From assembly GCA_903865885.1 (NCBI GenBank), contig CAIPLJ010000133.1, positions 1 through 18,010 of the forward strand: 18,010 nucleotides of DNA. Reading direction: 5' to 3'. Under the pieces are notes generated by a model. It was not told the DNA's origin. It made no database searches and saw nothing but the letters and a program-made list of their open reading frames with translations. This DNA comes from an uncultured Actinomycetes bacterium (GTDB taxonomy: Bacteria; Actinomycetota; Actinomycetes; Nanopelagicales; Nanopelagicaceae). The position numbers and the translations under genes were made by a program. Shown here piece by piece: positions 1 through 7,241 of this stretch; positions within the stretch are counted from its first letter, which is position 1; each line of letters starts with the position of its first letter.

Positions 1-294
1 TACATCTGCATGGTCGGTATTAGTCTCACCAACCTTGGATGCTCCCCCAGGTGAACCAAGTTCAATAAAGAATTCAGTATTGATCTTCTTATAGCCCTGC
101 CACTGTCCTGGAACATCATCTTCGTAATAAATAGCTTCGACAGGACATACGGGCTCGCACGCTCCGCAGTCGACGCACTCGTCGGGCTGGATGTAGAGCA
201 TGCGGGTTCCGTCATAGATGCAATCGACTGGGCACTCTTCGCGGCATGACTTATCTTTTACATCGACGCAAGGTTCAGCGATTACATATGTCAC
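1..294 (-). CDS. fdxA: 7Fe ferredoxin (3Fe-4S/4Fe-4S), C-terminus outside window
   Basis: Small soluble electron carrier of the FdxA type. I translated it from the minus strand; 98 residues lie in the window and no stop is reached, so the last few residues are cut off. It begins with GTG at 294, preceded by a clear GGAGG at 306-302, seven bases upstream. Cysteines fall at residues 9, 17, 21, 25, 40, 43, 46 and 50, with the CxxCxxCxxxCP arrangement at 40-51. In the Azotobacter FdI family, Cys 9, 17 and 50 equivalents bind the 3Fe-4S cluster, and 21, 40, 43 and 46 the 4Fe-4S cluster. The stretch around residues 58-64 (EDDVPGQW) is also typical of FdxA. In many actinobacteria dapC follows fdxA; that would lie left of the window and cannot be seen. 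It is divergent from the cysteinyl-tRNA synthetase gene. The family assignment is very secure; the electron partner is unknown. Confidence 0.95.
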   Translation of the reverse strand, partial: MTYVIAEPCVDVKDKSCREECPVDCIYDGTRMLYIQPDECVDCGACEPVCPVEAIYYEDDVPGQWQGYKKINTEFFIELGSPGGASKVGETNTDHADV

Positions 295-332
295 GAAGAT
301 TCCTCCAAAAGACTTAAGAACGGTAGGCGGTA

Positions 333-338
333 ATTCTA
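333..338 (-). promoter_or_regulatory. Candidate -10 box for fdxA
   Basis: The minus strand reads TAGAAT here, a good match to the actinobacterial TANNNT -10 element. It lies about 38 bases before the fdxA GTG. Transcription would start near 326 and give a short leader carrying the GGAGG at 306-302. No convincing -35 element is visible. This is inference from motif and position only. Confidence 0.4.
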
Positions 339-364
339 ACCCTGCGAGAGCGACCTTGCACGAT

Positions 365-370
365 TATGGT
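365..370 (+). promoter_or_regulatory. Candidate leaderless -10 box for the CysRS fusion gene
   Basis: TATGGT ends six bases before the ATG at 377, the spacing expected if transcription starts at the first base of the start codon. No Shine-Dalgarno sequence precedes that ATG. This supports 377 as the start and argues against the longer open frame from 218, which would run through the fdxA coding region on the other strand. Confidence 0.45.
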
Positions 371-376
371 TTACGC

Positions 377-1963
377 ATGGCCACCATGAGTTTGCGCACT
401 CAGATTTCGCTCGCCCTTGGCAAGCGGGTGACAATCAGGCTTGCCAATAGCGATGGCACCTATAGCGATATTGTCGGCGTTTTACAGAGTGAGACAAGCC
501 TTATCAATCGGCGATCAGAAACGATTCACTTCAATCCGAACGATGTTGCAGCCTTCCGGGTAATCCCCGTCTTTAATCGACGTGACAATTCTTCTGGCAG
601 GCTCTCCATTTATGACACGATGACGCGGAAAGTGCAGAGTATCGAAGGCAGAGATGGCGCCATCACTATGTATTGCTGTGGGCCCACTGTTTATCGCGAT
701 GCCCATGTTGGAAATTTACGAACCTTTCTCTTAGCCGACTTGATTAGCAGAACTATTCAGTTGACCGGAGTTGAAGTTCGACTGATTCAAAACATCACTG
801 ATGTGGGACACATGTCAGATGATTTCGAAGGTCACGATAAATTACTTCAGGAATCTGAAAAAACTCAGACTGATCCATTTGAAATTGCCCGAACCTTTGA
901 ATCGCACTTTCATACCGATACTGCGCTTCTAAATATCATTCCTGCAGATGCATACCCCCGTGCATCAGAGACGATGCCAGAAATGATTACATCTATTACC
1001 AAACTCATCGAAGGCAAGCATGCCTATGTCGGGACCGACGGTTCGGTTTACTTCGATGCCACATCATTTCCCACATATGGAGCGCTCAGCGGAAATCGTC
1101 TCGATGCTCTCAAACCCGGCCACCGATATGAATTCACAGATGAAGGCGGAAAGAGATTCCATGCAGATTGGGCGCTCTGGAAGTTAGCAGGTGCGCGCAC
1201 TCAGATGATTTGGGATTCACCATGGGGTTCCGGTTTTCCAGGTTGGCATATCGAGTGCACTGCCATGTCAATTGATTTGCTAGATGCTCATGTCGATCTC
1301 CATGTTGGCGGAATAGATTTGAGATTTCCTCACCATGAAAATGAACGAGCTCAGTCAAATTCACTGACAGGAAATGAAACCGTTACGACTTGGGTTCATG
1401 GCGAGCATCTTCTCTTTGAGGGTAGAAAGATGTCTAAGAGTGCAGGAAATGTTGTACTGCTCTCTGACATCATCGCTCGAGGACTTGATCCTCTAGCGCT
1501 GCGCTTTACCTTTCTTGAAAATCGCTACCGATCGCAAATGGATCTCAGCTGGGCATCACTTGAAGCTGCTCACTCAACGTTAAAGCGCTGGCGAAAATTG
1601 CTCGCAAACTCTGGAACGGGAAGCGATATCAAATTTGATCAAGAGATGAGCGATGCCTTCACAACCGATCTCGATACACCACGTGCAATGCAGAGGCTAA
1701 GAACAATTGAGAAAGACCTCACTATCGGTGCTTTAGATAAACGCGCACTCTTTCTCTTTGCCGATCAAGTTCTAGGTTTGGATTTGGACCGTATTGTTAA
1801 AGAAGAACCGATTACACCCGAGTTGCAGGATCTCATCACGAAACGTGCACAAGCTCGTGCAGATAAAGATTGGGCGTCTAGCGATGCTTTACGAGACCAA
1901 CTCGATGCTGCGGGAATTGAAGTGCAGGATGCAGCCGATGGTCAGAGTTGGCGCTGGAAATAA
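377..1963 (+). CDS. cysS: Cysteinyl-tRNA synthetase with N-terminal SH3-like domain fusion
   Basis: Class I synthetase expected to activate cysteine with ATP and charge tRNA-Cys in the cytoplasm. From ATG 377 it has 528 residues. Residues 75-528 align along a full CysRS: HVGN (110-113) in place of HIGH, a variant known in other CysRS; Zn ligands C101, C294, H319 and E323; KMSKS at 351-355; and a complete C-terminal helical domain ending in the usual Trp-rich tail. The ITDVGHMSDD stretch (140-149) belongs to a CysRS subtype distinct from the E. coli type. Residues 5-67 are extra and resemble the SH3-like domain before the GNAT domain of Rv0428c-like acetyltransferases (GKRVTIR, DIVGVL, DVAAFRVIPV). 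The frame is open back to 218, but that part overlaps fdxA and looks non-coding. It ends one base before the convergent membrane gene. MshC was considered, but the intact C-terminal domain favours CysRS. Confidence 0.88.
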   Translation: MATMSLRTQISLALGKRVTIRLANSDGTYSDIVGVLQSETSLINRRSETIHFNPNDVAAFRVIPVFNRRDNSSGRLSIYDTMTRKVQSIEGRDGAITMYCCGPTVYRDAHVGNLRTFLLADLISRTIQLTGVEVRLIQNITDVGHMSDDFEGHDKLLQESEKTQTDPFEIARTFESHFHTDTALLNIIPADAYPRASETMPEMITSITKLIEGKHAYVGTDGSVYFDATSFPTYGALSGNRLDALKPGHRYEFTDEGGKRFHADWALWKLAGARTQMIWDSPWGSGFPGWHIECTAMSIDLLDAHVDLHVGGIDLRFPHHENERAQSNSLTGNETVTTWVHGEHLLFEGRKMSKSAGNVVLLSDIIARGLDPLALRFTFLENRYRSQMDLSWASLEAAHSTLKRWRKLLANSGTGSDIKFDQEMSDAFTTDLDTPRAMQRLRTIEKDLTIGALDKRALFLFADQVLGLDLDRIVKEEPITPELQDLITKRAQARADKDWASSDALRDQLDAAGIEVQDAADGQSWRWK

Positions 1964-1964
1964 A

Positions 1965-2276
1965 TTAGTTACGTTGAAAGACTGCGATTAGACCTGCAAT
2001 AAAACCAATTGTTAAGAGGGTGCTGCCGGGAGTATCACCTTGAATAAGTAGCTCGTGACCTGCACCGAAAGAGCCAGCTTTGCCAATGACAATTAACCAA
2101 CCTACGAGCGCAGCAACTTTGTAACGACGTTTACCGAAGTAGCGACCTAGCCACCAGATTGCACTATATGTAGCAATGAGCGCGACGGCTACACCTAATG
2201 GCGGCAATGTTTGGTGAATAAGAGTTGCAGCCACTGCAGTAACAGCTCCGAAGAAGAGTGCGAATAAAACTTTCAT
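1965..2276 (-). CDS. Small multi-spanning membrane protein (DUF6113-like), third gene of the moeZ-mshB operon
   Basis: A 103-residue hydrophobic protein with about four predicted membrane segments (roughly 2-20, 27-43, 52-68 and 84-100) and a basic loop (GKRRYK, about 48-53). It has no catalytic motif. Its ATG follows the mshB stop codon with no gap (TAGATG), so translation is probably coupled. A small membrane protein next to mshB is a recurring arrangement in actinobacteria (Rv1171 in M. tuberculosis, DUF6113 in others, from memory), which is the basis for the name. Function is unknown; the context suggests a link to mycothiol metabolism or simple co-transcription. The gene ends one base from the convergent CysRS gene, leaving no room for a separate terminator. 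Confidence 0.8.
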   Translation of the reverse strand: MKVLFALFFGAVTAVAATLIHQTLPPLGVAVALIATYSAIWWLGRYFGKRRYKVAALVGWLIVIGKAGSFGAGHELLIQGDTPGSTLLTIGFIAGLIAVFQRN

Positions 2277-3143
2277 CTAGAGAGAAATACCTGCGAGAAG
2301 ATCGGTTTCATATCCCTGCGCATCAAATGGCTCACACTTTGCACCCTTAATAAGTGTGTAGTACTCAAATCCCCACACCTGAAGTCCTAAGTTATTAGAG
2401 AGTGCAAAGAATGGCCCGTCGACTTCAATTTGTGTCGCGTGTGCACGCATCGCATCCATCTTCTGATTCACATAGGCATTTCCATCAATGCGGGCGTGAA
2501 CAAAGGAATCATCTTTCGCAAAGGGCAGATCATCTGCGCTCTCTGCACCCATAAAGTCAGAGCCAATCTTCTTCATCGCATCGATGCCTTCTTGAATGAC
2601 AGATTTAGGCATCACATTCCAATAAATTTTCGGGATATCCCACACTGACTTTTCCGAGGCCGCCATCGCAACGCGGTGAGCTTGAATGTGATCAGGGTGG
2701 CCATATCCGCCAAATTCATCATAGGTAATTAAAATGTGTGGCTTTACTTCATCAATAACTTTAACCAGATGTTCAGTGGCTCCATCAAAATCTGCGCTCC
2801 AGAACGTATCGGGGCGATTATTTGGTTCAGTCCCCATCATTCCGCTATCGCGGTATTTGATAACTCCCTCACCTAGGAATCGGTGATCGGTGATTCCGAG
2901 TGCTTTCATCGCCGCTGCAAGTTCTTCTACGCGATGTTCGCCAAGTGAGTCTGTTTGATGGGCAGCCAAATGTGCAAGGTCGGGAACAAGTACCTCGCCT
3001 TCTTCGCCGCGAGTGCATGTCACCAATGTAACTTCGGCACCCAATGCTGCGTACATCGCCATCGTACTTCCATTATTTATTGTCTCGTCATCTGGGTGTG
3101 CATGTACGAGAAGTATGCGATAGCCCTTATAAGAATCTTTCAT
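2277..3143 (-). CDS. mshB: Mycothiol biosynthesis deacetylase MshB (PIG-L family)
   Basis: Zn-dependent LmbE/PIG-L deacetylase of 288 residues. MshB removes acetate from GlcNAc-inositol to give GlcN-inositol, the second committed step of mycothiol synthesis. Metal-binding motifs are AHPDDE at 15-20 (H16 and D19 matching H13 and D16 of M. tuberculosis MshB) and GHPDH at 148-152 (H152 matching H147). Other MshB-typical stretches are TRGEEGEV (44-51), YRDSGMMGT (97-105), HATQ near the C-terminus and the closing ETDLLAGISL. These favour MshB over the conjugate amidase Mca, but the two families are related, so some Mca-like activity cannot be excluded from sequence. The start codon overlaps the moeZ stop by one base (TAATG), and the next gene follows without a gap, so all three are one operon. 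Confidence 0.92.
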   Translation of the reverse strand: MKDSYKGYRILLVHAHPDDETINNGSTMAMYAALGAEVTLVTCTRGEEGEVLVPDLAHLAAHQTDSLGEHRVEELAAAMKALGITDHRFLGEGVIKYRDSGMMGTEPNNRPDTFWSADFDGATEHLVKVIDEVKPHILITYDEFGGYGHPDHIQAHRVAMAASEKSVWDIPKIYWNVMPKSVIQEGIDAMKKIGSDFMGAESADDLPFAKDDSFVHARIDGNAYVNQKMDAMRAHATQIEVDGPFFALSNNLGLQVWGFEYYTLIKGAKCEPFDAQGYETDLLAGISL

Positions 3144-4324
3144 TAGTAAACCGGAAGGGATGTGTCGATTTGCTTAGCCCAAGCGATGACTCCACCAGCC
3201 ACGTGTGATGCGCCAGCAAAACCAGCACTTTTAAGGATCGCTAAACATTCCGCAGAGCGGACACCGCTCTTGCAATGAAGAATGATGGGTTTATCCTGCG
3301 GCAGAGATGCAAGAACACTTCCATCGATAAATCCTTGCTTAGGAATTAGGTGAGCCGTTGGAATCTTTACAATCTCATATTCGCTTGGTTCGCGGACATC
3401 GATCAGATAGAAGTCTTCTTTGGCATCAATCTTTGATTTAAGTTCCTGAACTGTGATTGTCGATCCCGCACTTGCAGCTTGTGCTGCATCTGAGAGAGTT
3501 CCGCAGAAAGCCTCGTAATCAGGAAGTAATTCTTTCTGCGTTGCCTTTTCGCTACACAGTGGGCAATTAGGATCTTTACGCACCTTGATTTTTCGGAAAG
3601 TCATATCGAGGGCGTCATAGACCATGAGCGAGCCAATAAGTGGTTCGCCAATTCCGGTCAGAACTTTGATTGCTTCTGTTGTTTGTATTGATCCGATTGT
3701 TGCGCAGAGAACTCCAAGTACGCCGCCTTCGGCGCAACTAGGAACCATTCCGGGAGGTGGTGGTTCTGGATAAAGACAGCGATAACAGGGTCCGTACTCA
3801 GCCCAGAAAACGCTTGCTTGGCCATCGAATCGATAAATAGAGCCCCACACATATGGCTTCTTCAATAAGACACATGCATCATTAACAAGGTAACGAGTTG
3901 CAAAGTTATCTGTGCCGTCAACGATGATGTCATATTGAGAAAAAATCTCCATCACATTTGAATTATCTAATCGAGTCTCGTGCAAAATAACATTGACATA
4001 AGGGTTGATCTCAGCGATCTTCTCCGTTGCGCTTACCGCTTTGCTCTTTCCGATATCTGATTGGCCATGAATAATCTGACGCTGTAAATTTGATTCATCC
4101 ACGGTGTCGAACTCGACAATACCGAGAGTTCCGACACCAGCAGCTGCTAAGTACATAAGAGCCGGGGAACCTAAGCCACCTGCTCCCACACAGAGAACTT
4201 TTGCGTTCATCATGCGCTGCTGTCCTGCCATAGCTACATCAGGGATGATCAAGTGGCGGCTATATCGGCGCACTTCATCAACTGTGAGAGCAGGTCCTGG
4301 CGTTACGAGCGGCGGGGTCTTCAT
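3143..4324 (-). CDS. moeZ: MoeZ-type adenylyltransferase/sulfurtransferase (ThiF-E1 domain plus rhodanese)
   Basis: Two-domain protein of 393 residues. The N-terminal ThiF/MoeB E1-like domain (about 15-265) has the nucleotide loop GAGGLGSP (47-54), DGTDNFATR (136-144) and structural Zn cysteines at C180/C183 and C254/C257. The C-terminal rhodanese domain (about 292-390) has the persulfide cysteine C351 in HCKSGVRS. Family members adenylate the C-terminal Gly of a small ubiquitin-like sulfur carrier and then load it with sulfur, serving molybdopterin, thiamine-type or CysO-dependent cysteine pathways. No carrier protein is encoded in the window, so the partner is unknown. It heads the operon moeZ > mshB > small membrane protein and is divergent from the TetR gene across 55 bases. 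A homologue in a similar place in M. tuberculosis is Rv3206c (recalled). Confidence 0.93.
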   Translation of the reverse strand: MKTPPLVTPGPALTVDEVRRYSRHLIIPDVAMAGQQRMMNAKVLCVGAGGLGSPALMYLAAAGVGTLGIVEFDTVDESNLQRQIIHGQSDIGKSKAVSATEKIAEINPYVNVILHETRLDNSNVMEIFSQYDIIVDGTDNFATRYLVNDACVLLKKPYVWGSIYRFDGQASVFWAEYGPCYRCLYPEPPPPGMVPSCAEGGVLGVLCATIGSIQTTEAIKVLTGIGEPLIGSLMVYDALDMTFRKIKVRKDPNCPLCSEKATQKELLPDYEAFCGTLSDAAQAASAGSTITVQELKSKIDAKEDFYLIDVREPSEYEIVKIPTAHLIPKQGFIDGSVLASLPQDKPIILHCKSGVRSAECLAILKSAGFAGASHVAGGVIAWAKQIDTSLPVY

Positions 4325-4331
4325 GACATCA

Positions 4332-4337
4332 ATTCTG
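4332..4337 (-). promoter_or_regulatory. Possible -10 box for moeZ
   Basis: CAGAAT on the minus strand ends seven bases before the moeZ ATG. It lacks the first T of TANNNT but has the leaderless spacing, and the same hexamer precedes htrA. No Shine-Dalgarno sequence is visible. Weak evidence. Confidence 0.3.
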
Positions 4338-4366
4338 CCGTACTGTGCCTTTCGTGGCTAATTCAG

Positions 4367-4372
4367 TACGAT
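4367..4372 (+). promoter_or_regulatory. Candidate leaderless -10 box for the TetR gene
   Basis: TACGAT fits TANNNT and ends seven bases before the ATG at 4380, with no Shine-Dalgarno sequence between. It shares the 55-base gap 4325-4379 with the moeZ promoter region, so a TetR operator here could act on both genes. I see no clear long palindrome to name as that operator. Confidence 0.45.
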
Positions 4373-4379
4373 TCTCATA

Positions 4380-5015
4380 ATGAGTACAGAAACTGCATCT
4401 GCAAACAATTCGCGTTCAGATAAATCGCGTCTCCCTCGTGACGAGCGTCGCGCAATTCTGCTCTCTGCCGCTCTCGAAGTTTTCACAGCGGCTGGCTATC
4501 ACTCAGCTGCAATGGATGAGATCGCAGATCGCGCCAATGTCAGTAAACCAGTTCTCTATCAGCACTTCCCATCTAAATTAGATCTCTATCTCGCTGTGCT
4601 TGATCTGCATATTGATTCGTTGGTCTATGAAATTCAGAAAGCAATCTCTTCAACTCCCGACAATGAACGACGCGTTCATGTCACCATCGAGGCTTACTTT
4701 AACTTTATTGAAAATGAGGGTGAAGCTTTTCGCCTTCTCTTTGAGAGCGATATGAACGTCGAACCTCAAGTGCGCGAAAGACTCAACCGCATGACTTACG
4801 ACTGTGCTGCAGCTGTTTCTGGTGTGATTTCAAATGACACTGGCCTTCCCAAAGAAGCAGCGATGATGCTTGGAGTCGGATTGATCGGTTATGTACAAGT
4901 CACGGCTCGCCATTGGCTCGAACGAGATAGCAAACTCACACGTCAGCAGGCGATGGAGCTCGTTGAAAACCTCATGTGGCGAGGAATATCTGGATTTCCC
5001 CGTACTGACTCTTAG
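4380..5015 (+). CDS. TetR/AcrR-family transcriptional regulator
   Basis: 211 residues, a normal length for the family. After a polar N-terminal tail of about 20 residues comes the TetR DNA-binding domain (about 22-70): an AAGYHSAAMDEIADRANVS stretch with the HTH at about 43-63, and the hallmark KPVLYQHFPSKLDLY. The rest is an all-helical ligand-binding and dimerisation domain with no recognisable effector motif. A similar TetR gene (Rv3208) precedes the DUF3107 gene in M. tuberculosis (recalled), so the pairing is conserved and ancient. It may repress itself or moeZ across the shared gap, or control the DUF3107-helicase genes just downstream; the sequence does not decide. Its ligand is unknown. 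Confidence 0.93.
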   Translation: MSTETASANNSRSDKSRLPRDERRAILLSAALEVFTAAGYHSAAMDEIADRANVSKPVLYQHFPSKLDLYLAVLDLHIDSLVYEIQKAISSTPDNERRVHVTIEAYFNFIENEGEAFRLLFESDMNVEPQVRERLNRMTYDCAAAVSGVISNDTGLPKEAAMMLGVGLIGYVQVTARHWLERDSKLTRQQAMELVENLMWRGISGFPRTDS

Positions 5016-5019
5016 CGAA

Positions 5020-5025
5020 TAAGAT
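5020..5025 (+). promoter_or_regulatory. Candidate leaderless -10 box for the DUF3107 gene
   Basis: TAAGAT ends exactly six bases before the ATG at 5032. It sits in the 16-base gap after the TetR stop. This would let DUF3107 and the helicase be transcribed independently of the TetR gene. Confidence 0.5.
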
Positions 5026-5031
5026 AGGTAT

Positions 5032-5283
5032 ATGAGTTCAAAGAAATCTGAAAAGGCATCAAAAGTCCGTATCTCAATTACCAATGTTGGAAGTGAACTC
5101 TCATTTGATTGTCCTTCAACCCCAGCTGAAATTAAGAGCGCAGTAACAGCAGCTCTTTCAGCACAAACACCACTTAATCTTCAAGATGTACAGGGACACG
5201 AAATCATCGTTCCTGCGGACAAGATTGGTTATGTCGAAATTGGCGAACCAGCTGAGCGCCGCGTCGGTTTCGGCGTCGTGTAA
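5032..5283 (+). CDS. DUF3107 family protein (Rv3208A/TB9.4-like)
   Basis: Soluble protein of 83 residues. A short Lys/Ser-rich start is followed by a compact alpha/beta pattern (VRISITNVGSEL, then TPAEIKSAVTAAL) and the family-typical end (IIVPADKIGYVEIG, GFGVV). The family is found in actinobacteria directly after the TetR gene and has no experimentally assigned function that I know of. The following helicase gene starts on the very next base after its TAA (TAAGTG), so the two are almost certainly co-translated. That suggests, without proof, a role connected with RNA or translation. Confidence 0.9.
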   Translation: MSSKKSEKASKVRISITNVGSELSFDCPSTPAEIKSAVTAALSAQTPLNLQDVQGHEIIVPADKIGYVEIGEPAERRVGFGVV

Positions 5284-6633
5284 GTGAGTCTGACTTTCGC
5301 AGACCTTCCTCTTCGTAAGGAAACAATCGCAGCTCTTGCCGAACATGGCTTCACATCACCTTTCCCTATTCAAGAGATGGTAATGCCGATTGCGCTAGCA
5401 GATGGCGATGTCATCGGCCAGGCAAAAACTGGAACAGGTAAGACTCTCGCATTCGGTATTCCAGTTATTGAACGTGTTATCGCACCTAATGATTCAGATT
5501 GGGATCAGCTTCCAAATCAAGGTAAGCCTCAGGTACTTGTCGTTGTTCCCACGCGCGAACTCTGCGTACAGGTAACTAAAGATATTGAAGAGCTCTCTTT
5601 TAATCGCGGAATTCGCACGCTTGCTGTCTACGGTGGTCGAGCATTTGAGCCACAGATCGAAGCTCTGCAGAACGGTGTTGAAATCGTTGTCGGAACTCCC
5701 GGTCGCCTTCTCGATCTCTATCGTCAAGGACAGCTCACACTAAAGTTTGTATCTCGTGTAGTTCTCGATGAGGCAGATGAGATGCTCGATCTTGGCTTCT
5801 TGCCAGATGTGGAAAAGATATTTACCAGCACTCCTGCTCGCCAACAGACGATGCTTTTCTCAGCAACAATGCCCGGAGACATCATCGCTCTTGCTCGTCG
5901 CTTCATGAATCAGCCAGTGCATATTCGTACTCAAGATAATGAAGATGAAGGCGCAGTTGTATCTCGCATCGAACAATTTGTAGTGCGCGCACATGCCATG
6001 GATAAGATTGAAATGTTGGCACGTATTCTTCAAGCAAATGGACGCGGACCAACAATCGTTTTCTGTCGTACTAAGCGCACGGCACAAAAGACTTCCGATG
6101 ACCTTGCAGAACGCGGTTTCCGTGCAGCGACAATTCACGGAGATCTTGGTCAATCTGCTCGCGAAAAGGCGCTCAATGACTTTAAAGCTGGTAAATCAGA
6201 TGTACTTATCGCAACTGATGTTGCCGCACGCGGAATCGATATCGATGGAATTACACACGTTATTAACTACCAATGTCCTGAAGATGAGAAGACATATGTA
6301 CACCGAATCGGTCGTACCGCACGTGCAGGCGCACACGGCATCGCTGTTACCTTTGTCGATTGGGATGATCTCGCACGCTGGAAGATGATCGATACTGCAC
6401 TCGTTCTTGGACTACCAGAACCAGTAGAGACGTATTCATCATCAGAACATCTCTTTGAGATGCTTAACATTCCAGCTGGCTCAACTGGCCGTATGACAAA
6501 ACAGAGAGCGCCTCAGGTGGACAAGGTCGAAAAGCCTGCCAAGGTAAAGAGTGATGCACCTAAGAAGGTAGAGAAATCTGCTGAACCCCGCGTAAAGCGC
6601 GAACGTACTCGCACCAAACGCATTACAAGTTAA
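5284..6633 (+). CDS. DEAD-box ATP-dependent RNA helicase (RhlE/CsdA-like)
   Basis: 449 residues, GTG start immediately after the DUF3107 stop. All core motifs are present: Q motif around 26-30 (FPIQ), AKTGTGKT (47-54), PTREL (89-93), TPGR (138-141), DEAD (162-165), SAT (193-195), ARGID (315-319) and HRIGRTAR (340-347). The last ~40 residues are rich in Lys, Arg, Pro and Ala and look like a flexible RNA-binding tail, common in helicases for ribosome assembly, cold shock or mRNA turnover. The short core plus basic tail resembles RhlE (Rv3211 lies in the matching M. tuberculosis neighbourhood, from memory). It ends in a stop codon shared with the convergent MarC gene. Confidence 0.95.
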   Translation: MSLTFADLPLRKETIAALAEHGFTSPFPIQEMVMPIALADGDVIGQAKTGTGKTLAFGIPVIERVIAPNDSDWDQLPNQGKPQVLVVVPTRELCVQVTKDIEELSFNRGIRTLAVYGGRAFEPQIEALQNGVEIVVGTPGRLLDLYRQGQLTLKFVSRVVLDEADEMLDLGFLPDVEKIFTSTPARQQTMLFSATMPGDIIALARRFMNQPVHIRTQDNEDEGAVVSRIEQFVVRAHAMDKIEMLARILQANGRGPTIVFCRTKRTAQKTSDDLAERGFRAATIHGDLGQSAREKALNDFKAGKSDVLIATDVAARGIDIDGITHVINYQCPEDEKTYVHRIGRTARAGAHGIAVTFVDWDDLARWKMIDTALVLGLPEPVETYSSSEHLFEMLNIPAGSTGRMTKQRAPQVDKVEKPAKVKSDAPKKVEKSAEPRVKRERTRTKRITS

Positions 6634-7241
6634 CTTGCTGCAAATGCCTTAATCGCATTTGCCAACATCTGCACCGCAATTGCTGCCAGCAAGAGTCCTG
6701 CAATACTTGCTAATAAAGTAACGCCAGATTCCTTAATAATCGTGACAATCTTTGTCGATGCCATCAGTACTGTGCCAATGATCAGATGCACAGCCAAGAT
6801 GGCGATGACGAGTCCAAGTATCTGGGCATGTGTATCTGCCTTCTGCACATAAATCATCGTTGCAACGATTGCCCCAGGCCCTGCAAGCAGTGGCGTTCCA
6901 AGAGGAACCATGCCGATGTTATTGCTCGAACTTTCTGTGCCAGCACTTTTATTTCCTGTTAATAGCTGAAGCGCAACATAGAGAAGCAGTAGTCCGCCAG
7001 CAGCTTGCAACGCTTCGATGGAGACATTCATGTAATCAAGGATGAATCGCCCGAAGATTGCAAAGCTTGCGATGACAAAGAGTGAGACTCCAGCTGCTTG
7101 CCAAGCAAGTCGCACGCGTTCGCGTTGTGGTTTATCGCCCACTAGCCCTAAAAAGATTGGGGTTGCACCAGGAGGATCCATGATTACAAAGAGAGTGACA
7201 AAGGCTTGCGTAGCAAATGTGACTGCTCCTAATGAATTCAT
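6630..7241 (-). CDS. MarC-family integral membrane protein
   Basis: 203 residues with about six membrane segments (roughly 8-28, 44-62, 68-88, 108-128, 138-160 and 176-198), matching the MarC (UPF0056) length and layout. The first segment carries VIMDPPGATPIFLGL, the MarC motif with the conserved Asp-Pro. A second conserved element, GTPLLAGPGAIVATMI, lies near 113-128. The family's substrate is uncertain: the early link to multiple antibiotic resistance did not hold up, and no transport activity should be assumed. Its ATG overlaps the PHP gene stop by four bases (ATGA). The 3' end is convergent with the DEAD helicase gene, and both genes use the same TTAA tetramer for their stop codons. Confidence 0.92.
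   Translation of the reverse strand: MNSLGAVTFATQAFVTLFVIMDPPGATPIFLGLVGDKPQRERVRLAWQAAGVSLFVIASFAIFGRFILDYMNVSIEALQAAGGLLLLYVALQLLTGNKSAGTESSSNNIGMVPLGTPLLAGPGAIVATMIYVQKADTHAQILGLVIAILAVHLIIGTVLMASTKIVTIIKESGVTLLASIAGLLLAAIAVQMLANAIKAFAAS

Noticed and set aside
218..376. Upstream extension of the CysRS frame by 53 codons
   Set aside because: It runs antisense through the highly conserved N-terminus of fdxA, shows no family similarity, and the leaderless box at 365-370 points to ATG 377.
377..1963. Assignment as MshC (cysteine:GlcN-inositol ligase) because of adjacent mshB
   Set aside because: MshC lacks the C-terminal tRNA-binding extension, which is complete here, and the active-site surroundings match CysRS. 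Kept only as a remote alternative in the findings.
5993..6388. 131-codon plus-strand frame within the DEAD helicase
   Set aside because: Shifted frame of the helicase domain 2 coding region, which carries all its motifs in the main frame.
6630..7241. Multidrug resistance role for MarC
   Set aside because: The family link to antibiotic resistance was not upheld, and nothing in this neighbourhood suggests it.
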